From positions 1 through 64,000 of the forward strand of contig CAKZOI010000047.1 in NCBI GenBank assembly GCA_937136395.1: a stretch of DNA of 64,000 nucleotides. Direction: 5' to 3'. The notes beneath the pieces are model-generated. The model was not told where the DNA came from and made no database searches. It was given only the letters and a program-made list of their open reading frames with translations. The position numbers and the translations under genes were made by a program. This document shows positions 28,637 through 42,316 of the stretch, one piece after another (within the stretch, counting starts at the first letter, position 1; each line of letters starts with the position of its first letter). This DNA comes from an uncultured Opitutia bacterium (GTDB lineage: Bacteria > Verrucomicrobiota > Verrucomicrobiia > Opitutales > Coraliomargaritaceae).

Positions 28637-29133
28637 ATGCATTTATCGAATGACAAATTGCTCACGATTGAGCAAGCCCTTGAAGCTCGTCGAAAATTAC
28701 GATCAGAGAACAAAACCATGGTCCTCACCAACGGTTGCTTCGACATTCTTCATGCTGGGCATATTTCGTATTTACAAGCAGCACAGAAAATAGGCGATGA
28801 ACTCTGGATCCTCATAAATAGCGATGCAAGCGTTCGCACCCTCAAGGGACCTCACCGACCAATCGTCCAGCAAGCTGAACGCGCCTACTGTCTTGCCGCG
28901 CTCAACTGCGTCGATCGTATTATTATTTTCAATACACCAAGGATAAGCAAAAAAATCACACAGCTGACTCCTGATATTTATACAAAAGCCGGTGACTACA
29001 CAATCGAAACACTGAATAAGGAAAGCGAGCGGCTCTCGAATCTATTGAAGCAGACATTCAGTTCCTGCCGTTCCTCGAAGGCTTTAGCACTACAAGTATG
29101 ATTGAAAAAATCAAAACTGCTGGCTCACTCTAA
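28637..29133 (+). pseudogene. hldE: Heptose 1-phosphate adenylyltransferase, C-terminally frameshifted
   Basis: The first 130 codons encode the nucleotidyltransferase domain of HldE/RfaE2: LTNGCFDILHAGHISYLQAA with the HxGH motif, and KAGDYTIETLNKE. Near 29028-29033 the frame shifts by one base; the expected C-terminus (ADIQFLPFLEGFSTTSMIEK) is encoded in the next frame up to the TAA at 29131. As read, the protein ends at 29101 with a scrambled tail. The enzyme makes ADP-heptose for LPS core. Either the base is missing from the sequence or the gene has a real C-terminal frameshift. Confidence 0.8.
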
Positions 29134-29147
29134 CTCAACCACTACTC

Positions 29148-29729
29148 ATGTCTCTAGTAACCAAAGACTATCAAGCCCTCAAGGCTTGTATTGACGTAAT
29201 TGAACCACAGTTAAGTCTCATCGAGACCACCGGTGAACTTGTATTAAATCGACTAACGAAGGGCCATACACTCTTTGCCTGCGGCAATGGTGGAAGCGCT
29301 ACTGATTCGATGCATCTTTGCGAGGAATTGGTTGGGCGCTATCGAGGTGACCGCTGTCCACTACCTGCGGTTTCACTCAACACTGATACCTCGGTGCTTA
29401 CTTGCATCAGCAACGACTATGGGTTTGTTGCGATTTTCAGTCGTCAAATTCAGGCCTTAGGTAAGTCTAACGATATCCTTGTAGGATTCTCGACTAGCGG
29501 CAATTCTGAGAACATTGCCCTAGCCTTCGAAACCGCGAAGAAAAAAGGTCTGACGACGATCTTACTGACTGGGGAAACTGGAGGTAAAATCAAGGGGCTT
29601 GCGGACCATTCAATCCTCATACCCAGTCAAAATACCGCTCGAATTCAAGAACTGCACACATTTGTATTGCATGCTTGTCTCGAAATCGTCGAAAACCATA
29701 ATTGGTCTTCATTGAAAGACCGCGAATAA
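29148..29729 (+). CDS. gmhA: Sedoheptulose-7-phosphate isomerase GmhA
   Basis: The 193-residue SIS-domain protein shows CGNGGSATDSMHLCEELVGR, LVGFSTSGNSENI and QELHTFVLHACLEIVE, as in GmhA. It converts sedoheptulose 7-phosphate to glycero-manno-heptose 7-phosphate, the first step of heptose synthesis for LPS. It appears intact, unlike the two genes before it. The kinase gene follows by 11 bases. Confidence 0.92.
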   Translation: MSLVTKDYQALKACIDVIEPQLSLIETTGELVLNRLTKGHTLFACGNGGSATDSMHLCEELVGRYRGDRCPLPAVSLNTDTSVLTCISNDYGFVAIFSRQIQALGKSNDILVGFSTSGNSENIALAFETAKKKGLTTILLTGETGGKIKGLADHSILIPSQNTARIQELHTFVLHACLEIVENHNWSSLKDRE

Positions 29730-29740
29730 CCCTTCATGAA

Positions 29741-30727
29741 GTGGATACTGAAAGCTTACTCAACAAATTCTCTAATTTAAACATCGTCGTTATTGGCGAT
29801 ATTATGCTCGACCATTATATTATGGGCGAAGCGAGACGCATCTCTCCGGAGGCTCCCGTTCCAGTGGTTTCAGTTTCAAGTGATACCTATGTGCCGGGCG
29901 GTGCGGCGAATGTAGCCAACAATCTCTCAGGAATTGGCGCACCTGCGCAACTGATTGGTGCATATTGCGATGATCCTGAAAGTAAATTGCTCAATGATGT
30001 GCTGGTTCAGCGTGCAATCACATTATCAAGCCTCGGCAAACAAGCGGGTGCCACTACGATCGTCAAAACACGAGTCGTAGTGCAACGACAGCAGCTATGC
30101 CGAATTGACCGTGAGGCAAAGCCTAAGGCATACGCTATCGACCATCTATTCGAAAATCCTGAATTTATAGAACTCATCACAAACGCCGATGCAGTGCTCT
30201 TTTCCGACTATGCTAAAGGCGTGATCAATGATCCATTGCTCAATACGGTTCGTGCCATTGTTCGCACACTGACTACGCCGCCAATGTTAGTCATAGACCC
30301 CAAGCCTAAACGTCAACTTGACCTGTCGGGGATGTCTTTGATGACTCCAAATCGTAGTGAAGCTCTGTTTATGGCTGGGTTGGATGATTGCCAAAGCGCT
30401 GATTTTGATGACGTAGCTGTCGCAGAAGCCATCTTTCAGAAATACTGCCCTGATATGTTGGTCATAACTTTAGGCGCAGAGGGCATGCTACTCGGTGAGA
30501 ACGGTAAAATCATTGGGCGTATTGAGACCGAAGCACGCGAGGTCTTTGACGTGTCTGGAGCAGGTGACACCGTTGTGGCAGTATTGACTGCGGCACTAGC
30601 CAGTGGCGAGTCGCTGATTTCCGCCGCATCATTGGCGAATCGAGCGGCAGGCATCGCAGTGAGTCATCTTGGGACGGCCCCCGTCTCTACGGCAGAGCTT
30701 CTCGAGCAGGACACGGTGAGCACGTAG
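29741..30727 (+). CDS. Heptose 7-phosphate kinase (RfaE1 type)
   Basis: The 328-residue PfkB/ribokinase-fold protein has VVIGDIMLDHYI, YVPGGAANVANN and the catalytic DVSGAGDTVVAVL motif. It phosphorylates heptose 7-phosphate to the 1,7-bisphosphate. In E. coli this is the N-terminal half of HldE; here it is a separate gene. I used the GTG at 29741, 12 bases after gmhA ends; a TTG at 29702 inside gmhA is possible. GmhB, the phosphatase needed next, is not seen in this window. Confidence 0.88.
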   Translation: MDTESLLNKFSNLNIVVIGDIMLDHYIMGEARRISPEAPVPVVSVSSDTYVPGGAANVANNLSGIGAPAQLIGAYCDDPESKLLNDVLVQRAITLSSLGKQAGATTIVKTRVVVQRQQLCRIDREAKPKAYAIDHLFENPEFIELITNADAVLFSDYAKGVINDPLLNTVRAIVRTLTTPPMLVIDPKPKRQLDLSGMSLMTPNRSEALFMAGLDDCQSADFDDVAVAEAIFQKYCPDMLVITLGAEGMLLGENGKIIGRIETEAREVFDVSGAGDTVVAVLTAALASGESLISAASLANRAAGIAVSHLGTAPVSTAELLEQDTVST

Positions 30728-30743
30728 GCACCATGTATTACCA

Positions 30744-31490
30744 ATGAATATTATCGCACTTCATGGGTTTACAGGATGTGGCGCAGACTTTGAACCATTT
30801 GCTCAGCAATGTATTGGAACTTGGCATTGCCCTGACCTACCAGGACATGGCGCAGCGAATTCACAGTCGTGCTCACCTCAATCAACCGTGCGATCGATTC
30901 AACATGCAGTCGATTGCTTAGCTCAAGCTGAACCAAAGATACTTGTAGCTTATTCAATGGGTGCCAGGGCTGCGCTCCAACATGCGATACAGAGCCCGAC
31001 TATTTGGGATGCCCTAATACTATTTAGCCCGAACCCTGGAATTGAAAATGAACCAGAGCGTGAACAACGACGTCAGGCCGACGAAGCGCTTGCCCAGCGA
31101 ATGGAAGCAGAAGGCTTGGTGCCTTTTCTCGAGTATTGGCGATCCACACCCCTTATTCAAAGTCAGCAAAACATACCCACTGAATGGCTACAGACGATGC
31201 AGTCCAATCGACTTCGACAATCGACGCAAGGGCTTGCTCAGAGTTTGCGTCAGTTCGGTCAGGGCAATTGCCCCAATTTATGGCCAAAGCTGGATGTGCT
31301 ACAAATTCCTCTACTCTGTATAACCGGCGAATCGGATACAAAATATTCCAAGATTAGTGAACGTATTGCGCGGGAATTAATGAACGCCACACACATCACT
31401 ATACCCGACGCGGGGCATATGCCACATTTAGAAAAGCCGAGAGCTAGCGTCGAAACGGTGAATGCATTCCTTCGCCAGTTTACTAACTAG
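30744..31490 (+). CDS. Alpha/beta hydrolase, MenH-like
   Basis: The 248-residue protein has an N-terminal LHGFTGCGADFEP, the nucleophile elbow AYSMGARAAL with Ser, and the catalytic His near the end in GHMPHLEKP. The arrangement (SMGGR-like elbow, HGF start) resembles MenH of menaquinone synthesis, but other esterases share it. It follows the heptose kinase by 16 bases and may be cotranscribed. Confidence 0.72.
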   Translation: MNIIALHGFTGCGADFEPFAQQCIGTWHCPDLPGHGAANSQSCSPQSTVRSIQHAVDCLAQAEPKILVAYSMGARAALQHAIQSPTIWDALILFSPNPGIENEPEREQRRQADEALAQRMEAEGLVPFLEYWRSTPLIQSQQNIPTEWLQTMQSNRLRQSTQGLAQSLRQFGQGNCPNLWPKLDVLQIPLLCITGESDTKYSKISERIARELMNATHITIPDAGHMPHLEKPRASVETVNAFLRQFTN

Positions 31491-31506
31491 AACAACTGAC
31501 TTGGAG

Positions 31507-32064
31507 TTAATCCAAATCCGGAAGCGTTGGATCCTTTTCTATACGCTTAGGGAAATTTTCAATGGCACGAGCCAGAGAAGCATTCAGGCGTTTTTCAGTC
31601 AGTTCGACCGCATCGAAAATATTCGGTAGATCTTTTCGCCAGAACATCCGGTTACCTTCCGTCTCATAAATCTCGAGTGTAAGGTGTAAGCGCGAAGCAA
31701 ATTTGTGACTAGGACGGTATCGATCGTTAAAGGAATCGTATGGTCCATTTATTGAGTCGAAAGGTTGAGGGTAGCTGCTGACGGCTTTCTTCCACTTAAC
31801 CACGACATAAAAGTCCGATCCAGAATCCACTTCATCAAACCCTCGCGAGGATAATTCACGTGTCAAAACTGCTTGGGACATTTCTTCGATCAAATACTCA
31901 TCGGAACTACGGAAATCCATGCCCGATATCAACGTGTGCTTATAGTCAAAAGTCTCCAAACCTGAGAAATTAACCGAAGCTACAAATTCAGCGTTTGGTG
32001 GCGGCGTGGTTGCGCAACCAAATAAGAATAGGGTCATTAATGGAAGTATTAGCGATGATTTCAT
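31507..32064 (-). CDS. DUF4136-like lipoprotein
   Basis: The 185-residue protein starts MKSSLILPLMTLFLFGC with a lipobox Cys near residue 17. A periplasmic beta-rich domain follows, with FVASVNFSGLETFDYK and MSQAVLTRELSSRGFDEV, which fits the DUF4136 lipoproteins. It converges on the MenH-like gene. Function of the family is unknown; it may be an outer-membrane-linked stress protein. The ATG at 32064 is chosen for the signal peptide. Confidence 0.72.
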   Translation of the reverse strand: MKSSLILPLMTLFLFGCATTPPPNAEFVASVNFSGLETFDYKHTLISGMDFRSSDEYLIEEMSQAVLTRELSSRGFDEVDSGSDFYVVVKWKKAVSSYPQPFDSINGPYDSFNDRYRPSHKFASRLHLTLEIYETEGNRMFWRKDLPNIFDAVELTEKRLNASLARAIENFPKRIEKDPTLPDLD

Positions 32065-32138
32065 ATCTGACACTAAATCGATCAAAATCGAAAATTCAAA
32101 CCTTGTCCTCGATGAAACAAGAAATTGAACTTTAACTC

Positions 32139-32225
32139 ATGCGCATAACCAAACAAGAACGCACATCGCTATCGATCCTAATGCTCATTCTGGTTTTGGC
32201 CCTGATTGGCTACTTTATTTTCTAG
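32139..32225 (+). CDS. Possible 28-residue membrane peptide
   Basis: A short frame encodes MRITKQERTSLSILMLILVL followed by ALIGYFIF, a charged start and one hydrophobic helix. It lies between the lipoprotein gene and argH. No strong ribosome binding site is seen, so it may be chance or a decayed gene. Confidence 0.3.
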   Translation: MRITKQERTSLSILMLILVLALIGYFIF

Positions 32226-32256
32226 GTTGCCTGCTCGACAACCCCGAGCCTTGCCC

Positions 32257-33651
32257 TCACTCCCGCCAATGCGCAATTCTTGCTGCCACTTGCTTCGGGC
32301 CAGGCATGCCAATCTTCTCACGCGCCTCTAATGCGCGCTTAAGATCAAAAACACGATTCCAATCTTCGCCAAGTTGCGGATGAATTTTAGATACCTCATC
32401 GTAAGGTAATTCATTTAGAGCTGTCTCCAATTTTTCAGAGAGGCCGACTAAGGCACCGACAACATGGTGCGCCTCACGAAAGGCGACCCCCTTCTCAACC
32501 AAATAATCGACGACATCGGTTGCTAACAAGGCAGGATCGGCAACTGCCTCTGCGCAACGTGCTTCATTAGCAGTCACACCGTGCAGGCATGCCGCAACAC
32601 TATCGAGCATCAGCAATGATTGATCAAGAGAGTCAAATACTGGCGGCTTATCTTCTTGAAGGTCTCGGTTATAGGTAAGCGGCAAACCTTTTACCATTGT
32701 CAGCAGCATTTGCAAGTTGCCTGTAAGTCGAGCCGATTTACCACGTATCAATTCAAAGGCGTCCGGATTCTTCTTCTGCGGCATTAGGCTGGACCCCGTC
32801 GTGAAAGCATCGGGCAGTTTCACAAAACCAAATTCAGCACTACTCCAGAGGATAAAATCTTCCGAAAGACGTGACAGATGCACGCCGATCGTCGCACAAG
32901 CAGAGGCGAAACCAATGAAGGCATCTCGATCGCTCACTGCATCCATACTATTTGGTGTGCACTTTGCATTTCCATCAGCATCCACGAAGCCTAGCAGTTT
33001 CGCGACAAACTCTCGATCAATCGGCAAAGTCGTGCCAGCAATCGCCCCAGACCCTAGTGGACAGACATTTGCCTCCTCCTTGACTGCGGCAACTCGCGTG
33101 CGATCTCGGTCAAACATTTCCACATAAGCCAATAGATGATGCGCCATGGAGACTGGTTGCGCGCGCTGCAGGTGCGTGTAGCCAGGAATGATAACTGTCT
33201 GCGTGCGATCAGCTAGATCCACAAGAGATGTAATCACCGAGTCTAAAGAGGCAGTCAATTGATCACAGGCGAACTTGAACCAGAGACGCATATCAGTAGC
33301 GACTTGGTCATTACGACTCCGTGCGGTGTGCAACTTCGCCGCGGCAGGCACCGCCTGTGTCAGTGCTTGCTCGATGTTCATGTGCACATCTTCCAACTCA
33401 GTATTCCAAACAAAGTGTCCCGCTTCAATTTGAGCCAACACTTGATCGAGACCATCTTGAATCGCATCGCGCTCCGCTTCGGTAATGATACCAACATGCG
33501 CCAGCATTGCCGCTTGCGCCTGGCTACCAAGCACATCAAAAGGCGCCAAGCGTTGATCGAAAGATACCGATTCGCCAATGCGTAGCATTAATTCAGCGGG
33601 TCCTTCCGAGAACCGCCCTCCCCAAGTTGCTTGCTTTGATTCGTTTGCCAT
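32257..33651 (-). CDS. argH: Argininosuccinate lyase
   Basis: The 464-residue enzyme splits argininosuccinate into arginine and fumarate, the last step of arginine synthesis. The family signature [11 protein letters not shown] with the catalytic Ser is present, as are [16 protein letters not shown] and [10 protein letters not shown]. Length is standard. It is a single gene; argG is not in the window. Confidence 0.97.
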   Translation of the reverse strand: MANESKQATWGGRFSEGPAELMLRIGESVSFDQRLAPFDVLGSQAQAAMLAHVGIITEAERDAIQDGLDQVLAQIEAGHFVWNTELEDVHMNIEQALTQAVPAAAKLHTARSRNDQVATDMRLWFKFACDQLTASLDSVITSLVDLADRTQTVIIPGYTHLQRAQPVSMAHHLLAYVEMFDRDRTRVAAVKEEANVCPLGSGAIAGTTLPIDREFVAKLLGFVDADGNAKCTPNSMDAVSDRDAFIGFASACATIGVHLSRLSEDFILWSSAEFGFVKLPDAFTTGSSLMPQKKNPDAFELIRGKSARLTGNLQMLLTMVKGLPLTYNRDLQEDKPPVFDSLDQSLLMLDSVAACLHGVTANEARCAEAVADPALLATDVVDYLVEKGVAFREAHHVVGALVGLSEKLETALNELPYDEVSKIHPQLGEDWNRVFDLKRALEAREKIGMPGPKQVAARIAHWRE

Positions 33652-33797
33652 ATGAGGCGAGACTTTTCATCGCCGTAACGCATTTGGCAAATCTAAAGCA
33701 AAACCGAATCTATCGGAAGCAAGTGTAGAGGGTCCAGTCTAGATGATCCAATCAGAGGACGCTTGCCTCACCGGGGGAGTTGCACGCATTTTTGAAT

Positions 33798-35717
33798 TTA
33801 TTCAGCCAATACGGACGAGCCATCACCTGTTCGAAAGCGGAACCAGTAGGCACCATCGTTCAATGGACCAACTGGCTTGCCGCCCAGTGTCATCCATCCA
33901 GCGTCTGAACGGAGGCAATACGTTGTATTTGGTTTCAGGCGCGGCAAATCGTTGAAGATGATCCTACGCTTCCCCTCAGCCTCATGCCCTGGTTCAGGAT
34001 CCAGCTCCCATAACACACGCCCTGGCTCGCTAGTGCTGTATAATCGAAGTGTTTTACCTTTTGAATTTTCGAATCCAATTGGCTGCGAGAAATTAAACAC
34101 TAAATCCGTATCGAGCGGCACATTCATTTCAGACATATGCGGTGTCGCCGATATATATGCAGGCATGACCATACGAATGCGATGGTAACCCCACCCTTCT
34201 TGATAGTTCTTTAGTGGCTGACACCAAAACTCGGGCATCGCCGTGCGGTTTTCGGCAAAATCAAACCAACGTTGACTCATCTGCGCCAATTTTTCTGGCA
34301 TTTCTTTGGACAGGTCGCGTGAAGTGGCAGGATCTTCCTCTACATTGTAAAGACGCCAAGGACCGTCACTGATACTTGAAATTTTCCAATCCCCAAGTAG
34401 CAAGCCTTTGCCAGTCGTGTTAAACGCCCAGAAGATTTCATTGTGGATGGCATACTTCGGCAGTGACGAATCATACCACAGCGGAAGCATTGATTTACCG
34501 TAGAGAGGCTCCAACTTGCGTGATCCATCCCTCTCAGGATATTCCTCGCCTAAGAGTTCCAAAAAAGTCGGATATAGGTCAGAGACGTGCAGGCGCTGCT
34601 TGCGAATCGCTCCCGCTTGATTCGACAATTCCTTGGGCCATTTTACGATCAAAGGAGCGGATACCCCGCCCTCTTCAGCCGAAGACTTATAACGGGGGAA
34701 AGGGGTGTTACGTAAATAGCTCCAGCCATTTGAGCAAAATGGATTACTATTTCGCTCCCATGGAATCTGCTCAGCATCCGTGCGAAAATTCCCATTGCTA
34801 TACGCTCCACCATTGTCAGAGAAAAAAATCACGATGGTGTTCTCAGCCAACCCGCGACGGTCTAAGTGGTCTAACACTCTACCAATGTTCTGATCCATGC
34901 GGTCAACCATGCCAGCATAGGAAGCCATACGGCCGACTTCTAAGCGTTGCGTTTCCGGTGCCATCTCATCCCAGATGCGCACATCTCCGAAAGGCGGTGA
35001 AAGCTTATACCGCTCATCAATAATGCCCATCGCCAACATGCGTGCATAACGCTGTTGGCGTAGCGTTTCCCAGCCTGCATAATAGCGATCAATATACTTC
35101 ACGACATCTTCCTTGTAGGCATGCAGTGGTGTGTGCGGCGCATTAAAAGACAGATAGGTGAAAAAGGGTTTTCCCTGTTTTACAGCTGAGTTAATTTCCT
35201 CGATCGCATGATCTGTAAACGCGTCAGTCGCATACCAATCAGATGCCACCGGTTGAGGCGACTCACGTCCTTCTCGAATGCGGTGCTTTCCAGCCATTTT
35301 CCCAGTCCAGCTATTGATCGCTCCCTCTAGAAATCCATAAAAGGAGGTAAAGCCCCAATCTAATGGATTCTTCGGTTGATGCCATTTACCCGAAATCGAG
35401 GTATGATAACCTGCATCTTTGAAAAATTTGGGAAAGGGTAACGATTTTTTATAATTGTTCGATTGCGAGTGGGTGTGCCCCGTAAATAAACTTGTGCGTG
35501 TAACCGTGCACATCGGATTTACATGATACTCAGTAAAACGAATCCCTTCGCCAGCAAGTCGGTCGATACTCGGGGTATCTATTTCGCCACCAAAGCAAGC
35601 GATATCCGAATACCCCAGATCGTCGGCAATAATCAGCAATATATTTGGCTTAGATGCCGCGTTGGCGATACTAGCAAGCGCAAGTAATACAAAGGCTAAT
35701 AGCAGGCTTTTCATCAT
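33798..35717 (-). CDS. Secreted sulfatase
   Basis: The 639-residue protein starts with a signal peptide and then PNILLIIADDLGYSDIACFG, the metal-binding start of the alkaline phosphatase-like sulfatases. The catalytic Cys region reads MCTVTRTSLFTGH near residue 70, where Cys would become formylglycine; the residue two after Cys is Val, not the usual Pro. Metal ligands continue in IVIFFSDNGG near residue 295. A C-terminal domain of about 120 residues is unassigned. The enzyme likely removes sulfate from algal polysaccharide. No formylglycine-generating enzyme is seen nearby. Confidence 0.9.
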   Translation of the reverse strand: MMKSLLLAFVLLALASIANAASKPNILLIIADDLGYSDIACFGGEIDTPSIDRLAGEGIRFTEYHVNPMCTVTRTSLFTGHTHSQSNNYKKSLPFPKFFKDAGYHTSISGKWHQPKNPLDWGFTSFYGFLEGAINSWTGKMAGKHRIREGRESPQPVASDWYATDAFTDHAIEEINSAVKQGKPFFTYLSFNAPHTPLHAYKEDVVKYIDRYYAGWETLRQQRYARMLAMGIIDERYKLSPPFGDVRIWDEMAPETQRLEVGRMASYAGMVDRMDQNIGRVLDHLDRRGLAENTIVIFFSDNGGAYSNGNFRTDAEQIPWERNSNPFCSNGWSYLRNTPFPRYKSSAEEGGVSAPLIVKWPKELSNQAGAIRKQRLHVSDLYPTFLELLGEEYPERDGSRKLEPLYGKSMLPLWYDSSLPKYAIHNEIFWAFNTTGKGLLLGDWKISSISDGPWRLYNVEEDPATSRDLSKEMPEKLAQMSQRWFDFAENRTAMPEFWCQPLKNYQEGWGYHRIRMVMPAYISATPHMSEMNVPLDTDLVFNFSQPIGFENSKGKTLRLYSTSEPGRVLWELDPEPGHEAEGKRRIIFNDLPRLKPNTTYCLRSDAGWMTLGGKPVGPLNDGAYWFRFRTGDGSSVLAE

Positions 35718-35899
35718 TTGGGGATTAGGGCTTCATGCGCGTCTTCAATCGAAGAGACAAAGGAAAGTATTCAATAGCACAGATAGATCAAAACACTCAA
35801 CCACGACTTTCAGCTAAATGTATATGAGGGTGCACACCCTTATACGATGCCATACCTGACAGGATGTTCCTTTAAGTATTGAATGAAAGTCGTCGCCGA

Positions 35900-40118
<4,219 letters not shown>

Positions 40119-40155
40119 AGCGTATTGCAATTTAGTTTCAAACGCCAAAACCTTC

Positions 40156-41323
40156 ATGTCTCAGGAAAAATCAACGAAAAAAAAGCCGGAAATAAAGTCT
40201 TCGGCTTCCTCTTTGGTGGGATATTTTTTGGCATGGGCGCCCTCTTCTGTTGGATGATGGGTTTGAGTCCTTTGCTCCAATCCCTCGGCAGTGAGGATTG
40301 GATGGAAACCAGCTGCGTGATAGAATCGAGCGAAGTCGAATCACATAGTAGTAGCAAGGCACCACCTATAGTATTGAGATTCGCTTTAGCTACACGATCA
40401 ACGGCACAGCATATGTGAGCGACACCTACAACTTTGACTCCAGTAGCTCGAGCGGTCGCAAAGGTAAGGCTAAGGTGGTCCGAAGTTTTCCCGTAGGGTC
40501 GACACAAACATGTTGGGTCAACCCAAAGGATCCTAGCGAGGCGGTGCTTTCTCGTGAGATACCAGGTATCGTCTACATCATCATTCCATTTAGTTCGATC
40601 TTTATGGTTATTGGACTGTTCGTGTTACTTGGTAGTTTTGGTTTTTTACCCAAAAAATGGTCGATCTCCTTTCAAAGTAATCGCCATAAGCGTGTTCGCA
40701 ACGAGGCGTCTGGCAGCCAGCAATTGAAAGCAAAAACATCACGGATGGGTAAAATCGTTGGCTACACTTTTTTCGCCTGTTTCTGGAATGGTATCGTGAG
40801 CGTATTTGTTACGATTGCCGTTAAAAGCCATTTGAGTGGCGATCCGGAGTGGTTCCTCACATTCTTCATAATTCCTTTCGTGTGTATTGGATTGGGCCTT
40901 ATATTTGCCGTTTTTCACGCAATTCTAGGGCTGGCAAATCCAGAAATTAAGCTGACACTCAGTGAGTCAAGCCCTGCCCTCGGTGATCACGTCGATCTAG
41001 AGTGGCAAGCCACCAAGCCGCTTACACGAGTTCGGGGTCTACGTATCTTACTAGAAGGTCAAGAAGCGGCTACCTACCGCCGCGGCACAGACACTCGAAC
41101 CGACACTTCCACATTTTATAGAGCGGTCCTGCTAGATCTGGAAGCCCCAAAAGCGCAACAGCGCGGCACGCTATCCATTGCAATACCAATCGATAGCATG
41201 CATAGCTTCGATAGCGGCAATAATAAGATCCTATGGCAACTGCAGGTGTTGGGGGACATTCCGCGTTTCCCTGACATCAAAGACTGCTACCCTATCACCG
41301 TTCGCCCTCTCCAACTCCACTAG
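40156..41323 (+). pseudogene. DUF3592 membrane protein with two frameshifts
   Basis: Joining three frames gives one protein: MSQEKSTKKK, then a membrane helix region GFLFGGIFFGMGALFCWMMG and WMETSCVIES, then IEIRFSYTINGTAYVSDTYN, a second membrane region and a C-terminal beta-sandwich. The DUF3592 pattern (W..TSC.I.S...) is clear. The breaks are at an A8 run (40177-40184) and near the GG at 40358-40359, each needing one extra base. Both breaks may be sequence errors. If real, the gene is dead. A beta-sandwich protein and a P-loop ATPase follow. Confidence 0.75.
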
Positions 41324-41334
41324 CTAAAAGTAAT

Positions 41335-41742
41335 ATGGATGACTCTATTTTCATTGATGTTGAACCGACGCAATTCCAGCCAGGGCAAGTGGTTTCCGGG
41401 AAACTACTTTGGGCCTTAACCAAAGCCCCAAAGGAAATACGCCTTGAGCTCAGTTGGTCGACAGAAGGCCGCTGCACGAATGATAAAAAAATCGAAGCTG
41501 AACGAACATGGAATACCCAAGAGACTAGTGGCGAGGAAGCCTTTGAGTTTACTCTACCGCCCTCGCCTTATTCATTTAACGGCCCACTGATCGCTCTGAA
41601 TTGGAAGCTATCCGTTTCAGTTAAAAAAGGTCAGGCGGAATGTGATTTACCCATTGCCGTATCTCCCAACCTAAGCCCTGTCGAACTCACGGCCATAGAA
41701 GATGAAGGCAAACGAAAATCCTTTTCGAAGTTCAAAAGTTGA
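41335..41742 (+). CDS. Small arrestin-like beta-sandwich protein
   Basis: The 135-residue protein contains FQPGQVVSGKLLWAL, similar to the strand pattern of arrestin-like or Spo0M-type domains, and continues with alternating beta strands. It resembles the C-terminal region of the preceding DUF3592 protein (both have a W-rich beta-sandwich with a late conserved PI-V strand). Its 3' end overlaps the next gene by 41 bases, so the three genes form a tight unit. No function is known. Confidence 0.55.
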   Translation: MDDSIFIDVEPTQFQPGQVVSGKLLWALTKAPKEIRLELSWSTEGRCTNDKKIEAERTWNTQETSGEEAFEFTLPPSPYSFNGPLIALNWKLSVSVKKGQAECDLPIAVSPNLSPVELTAIEDEGKRKSFSKFKS

Positions 41743-42277
41743 GCAGATACGCTACGCGCTCAACCCCGTAGAGTTGACAGCGCTGAGCGATCAAATTTTG
41801 GCTCAAGCTTGTAGTTGTCTACTCGGTCCGAAGGGCACGGGTAAGACGACTTTAATGGAGGATTTAGAGCCCTATGTGCGAGCGCGTGGCTACCAAACGC
41901 ATTGGGTGAGATTGAACCTGGAGTCTACTCGCACAGCGACACGTGATGCGATCGGGCAATTGAGCTCACTTGGCCAGCAAGACATCTGCCTGTTCGATGG
42001 CGCTGAAGTGCTCAATTGGTGGCAGTGGAGAAAGCTGCGGCGAGCTGCCATTCAGCAAGGCTTCAAGTTAGTGGCGACTTTGCACCAGAAGCGTGGCGTC
42101 TCGGTGGCTCTGAATACCCGCGCCGACTGGAACCTGGCAAAACGCTTCGTTGAGCAAATTGCTGGCGATCACTATACAAGCGAACTAAACAATCGGGCAA
42201 AGTGCGCCTTCGATAGTAACCAAGGCAATATGCGCGAAGTATTTCGCAGTTGTTATCTGTATTTGGCGCAGGTCTAA
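41702..42277 (+). CDS. P-loop NTPase
   Basis: The 191-residue protein has Walker A GPKGTGKTTL near residue 42, a possible Walker B ICLFDGAEVL near 98, and a helical C-terminus. It is shorter than typical AAA proteins and has no known partner domain. It overlaps the upstream gene and may energise or scaffold a membrane process with the two proteins encoded before it. Confidence 0.65.
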   Translation: MKANENPFRSSKVEQIRYALNPVELTALSDQILAQACSCLLGPKGTGKTTLMEDLEPYVRARGYQTHWVRLNLESTRTATRDAIGQLSSLGQQDICLFDGAEVLNWWQWRKLRRAAIQQGFKLVATLHQKRGVSVALNTRADWNLAKRFVEQIAGDHYTSELNNRAKCAFDSNQGNMREVFRSCYLYLAQV

Positions 42278-42316
42278 ATGAAACCTTGGCGTGAAGACGC
42301 CCTGGGCTACTCGCCG

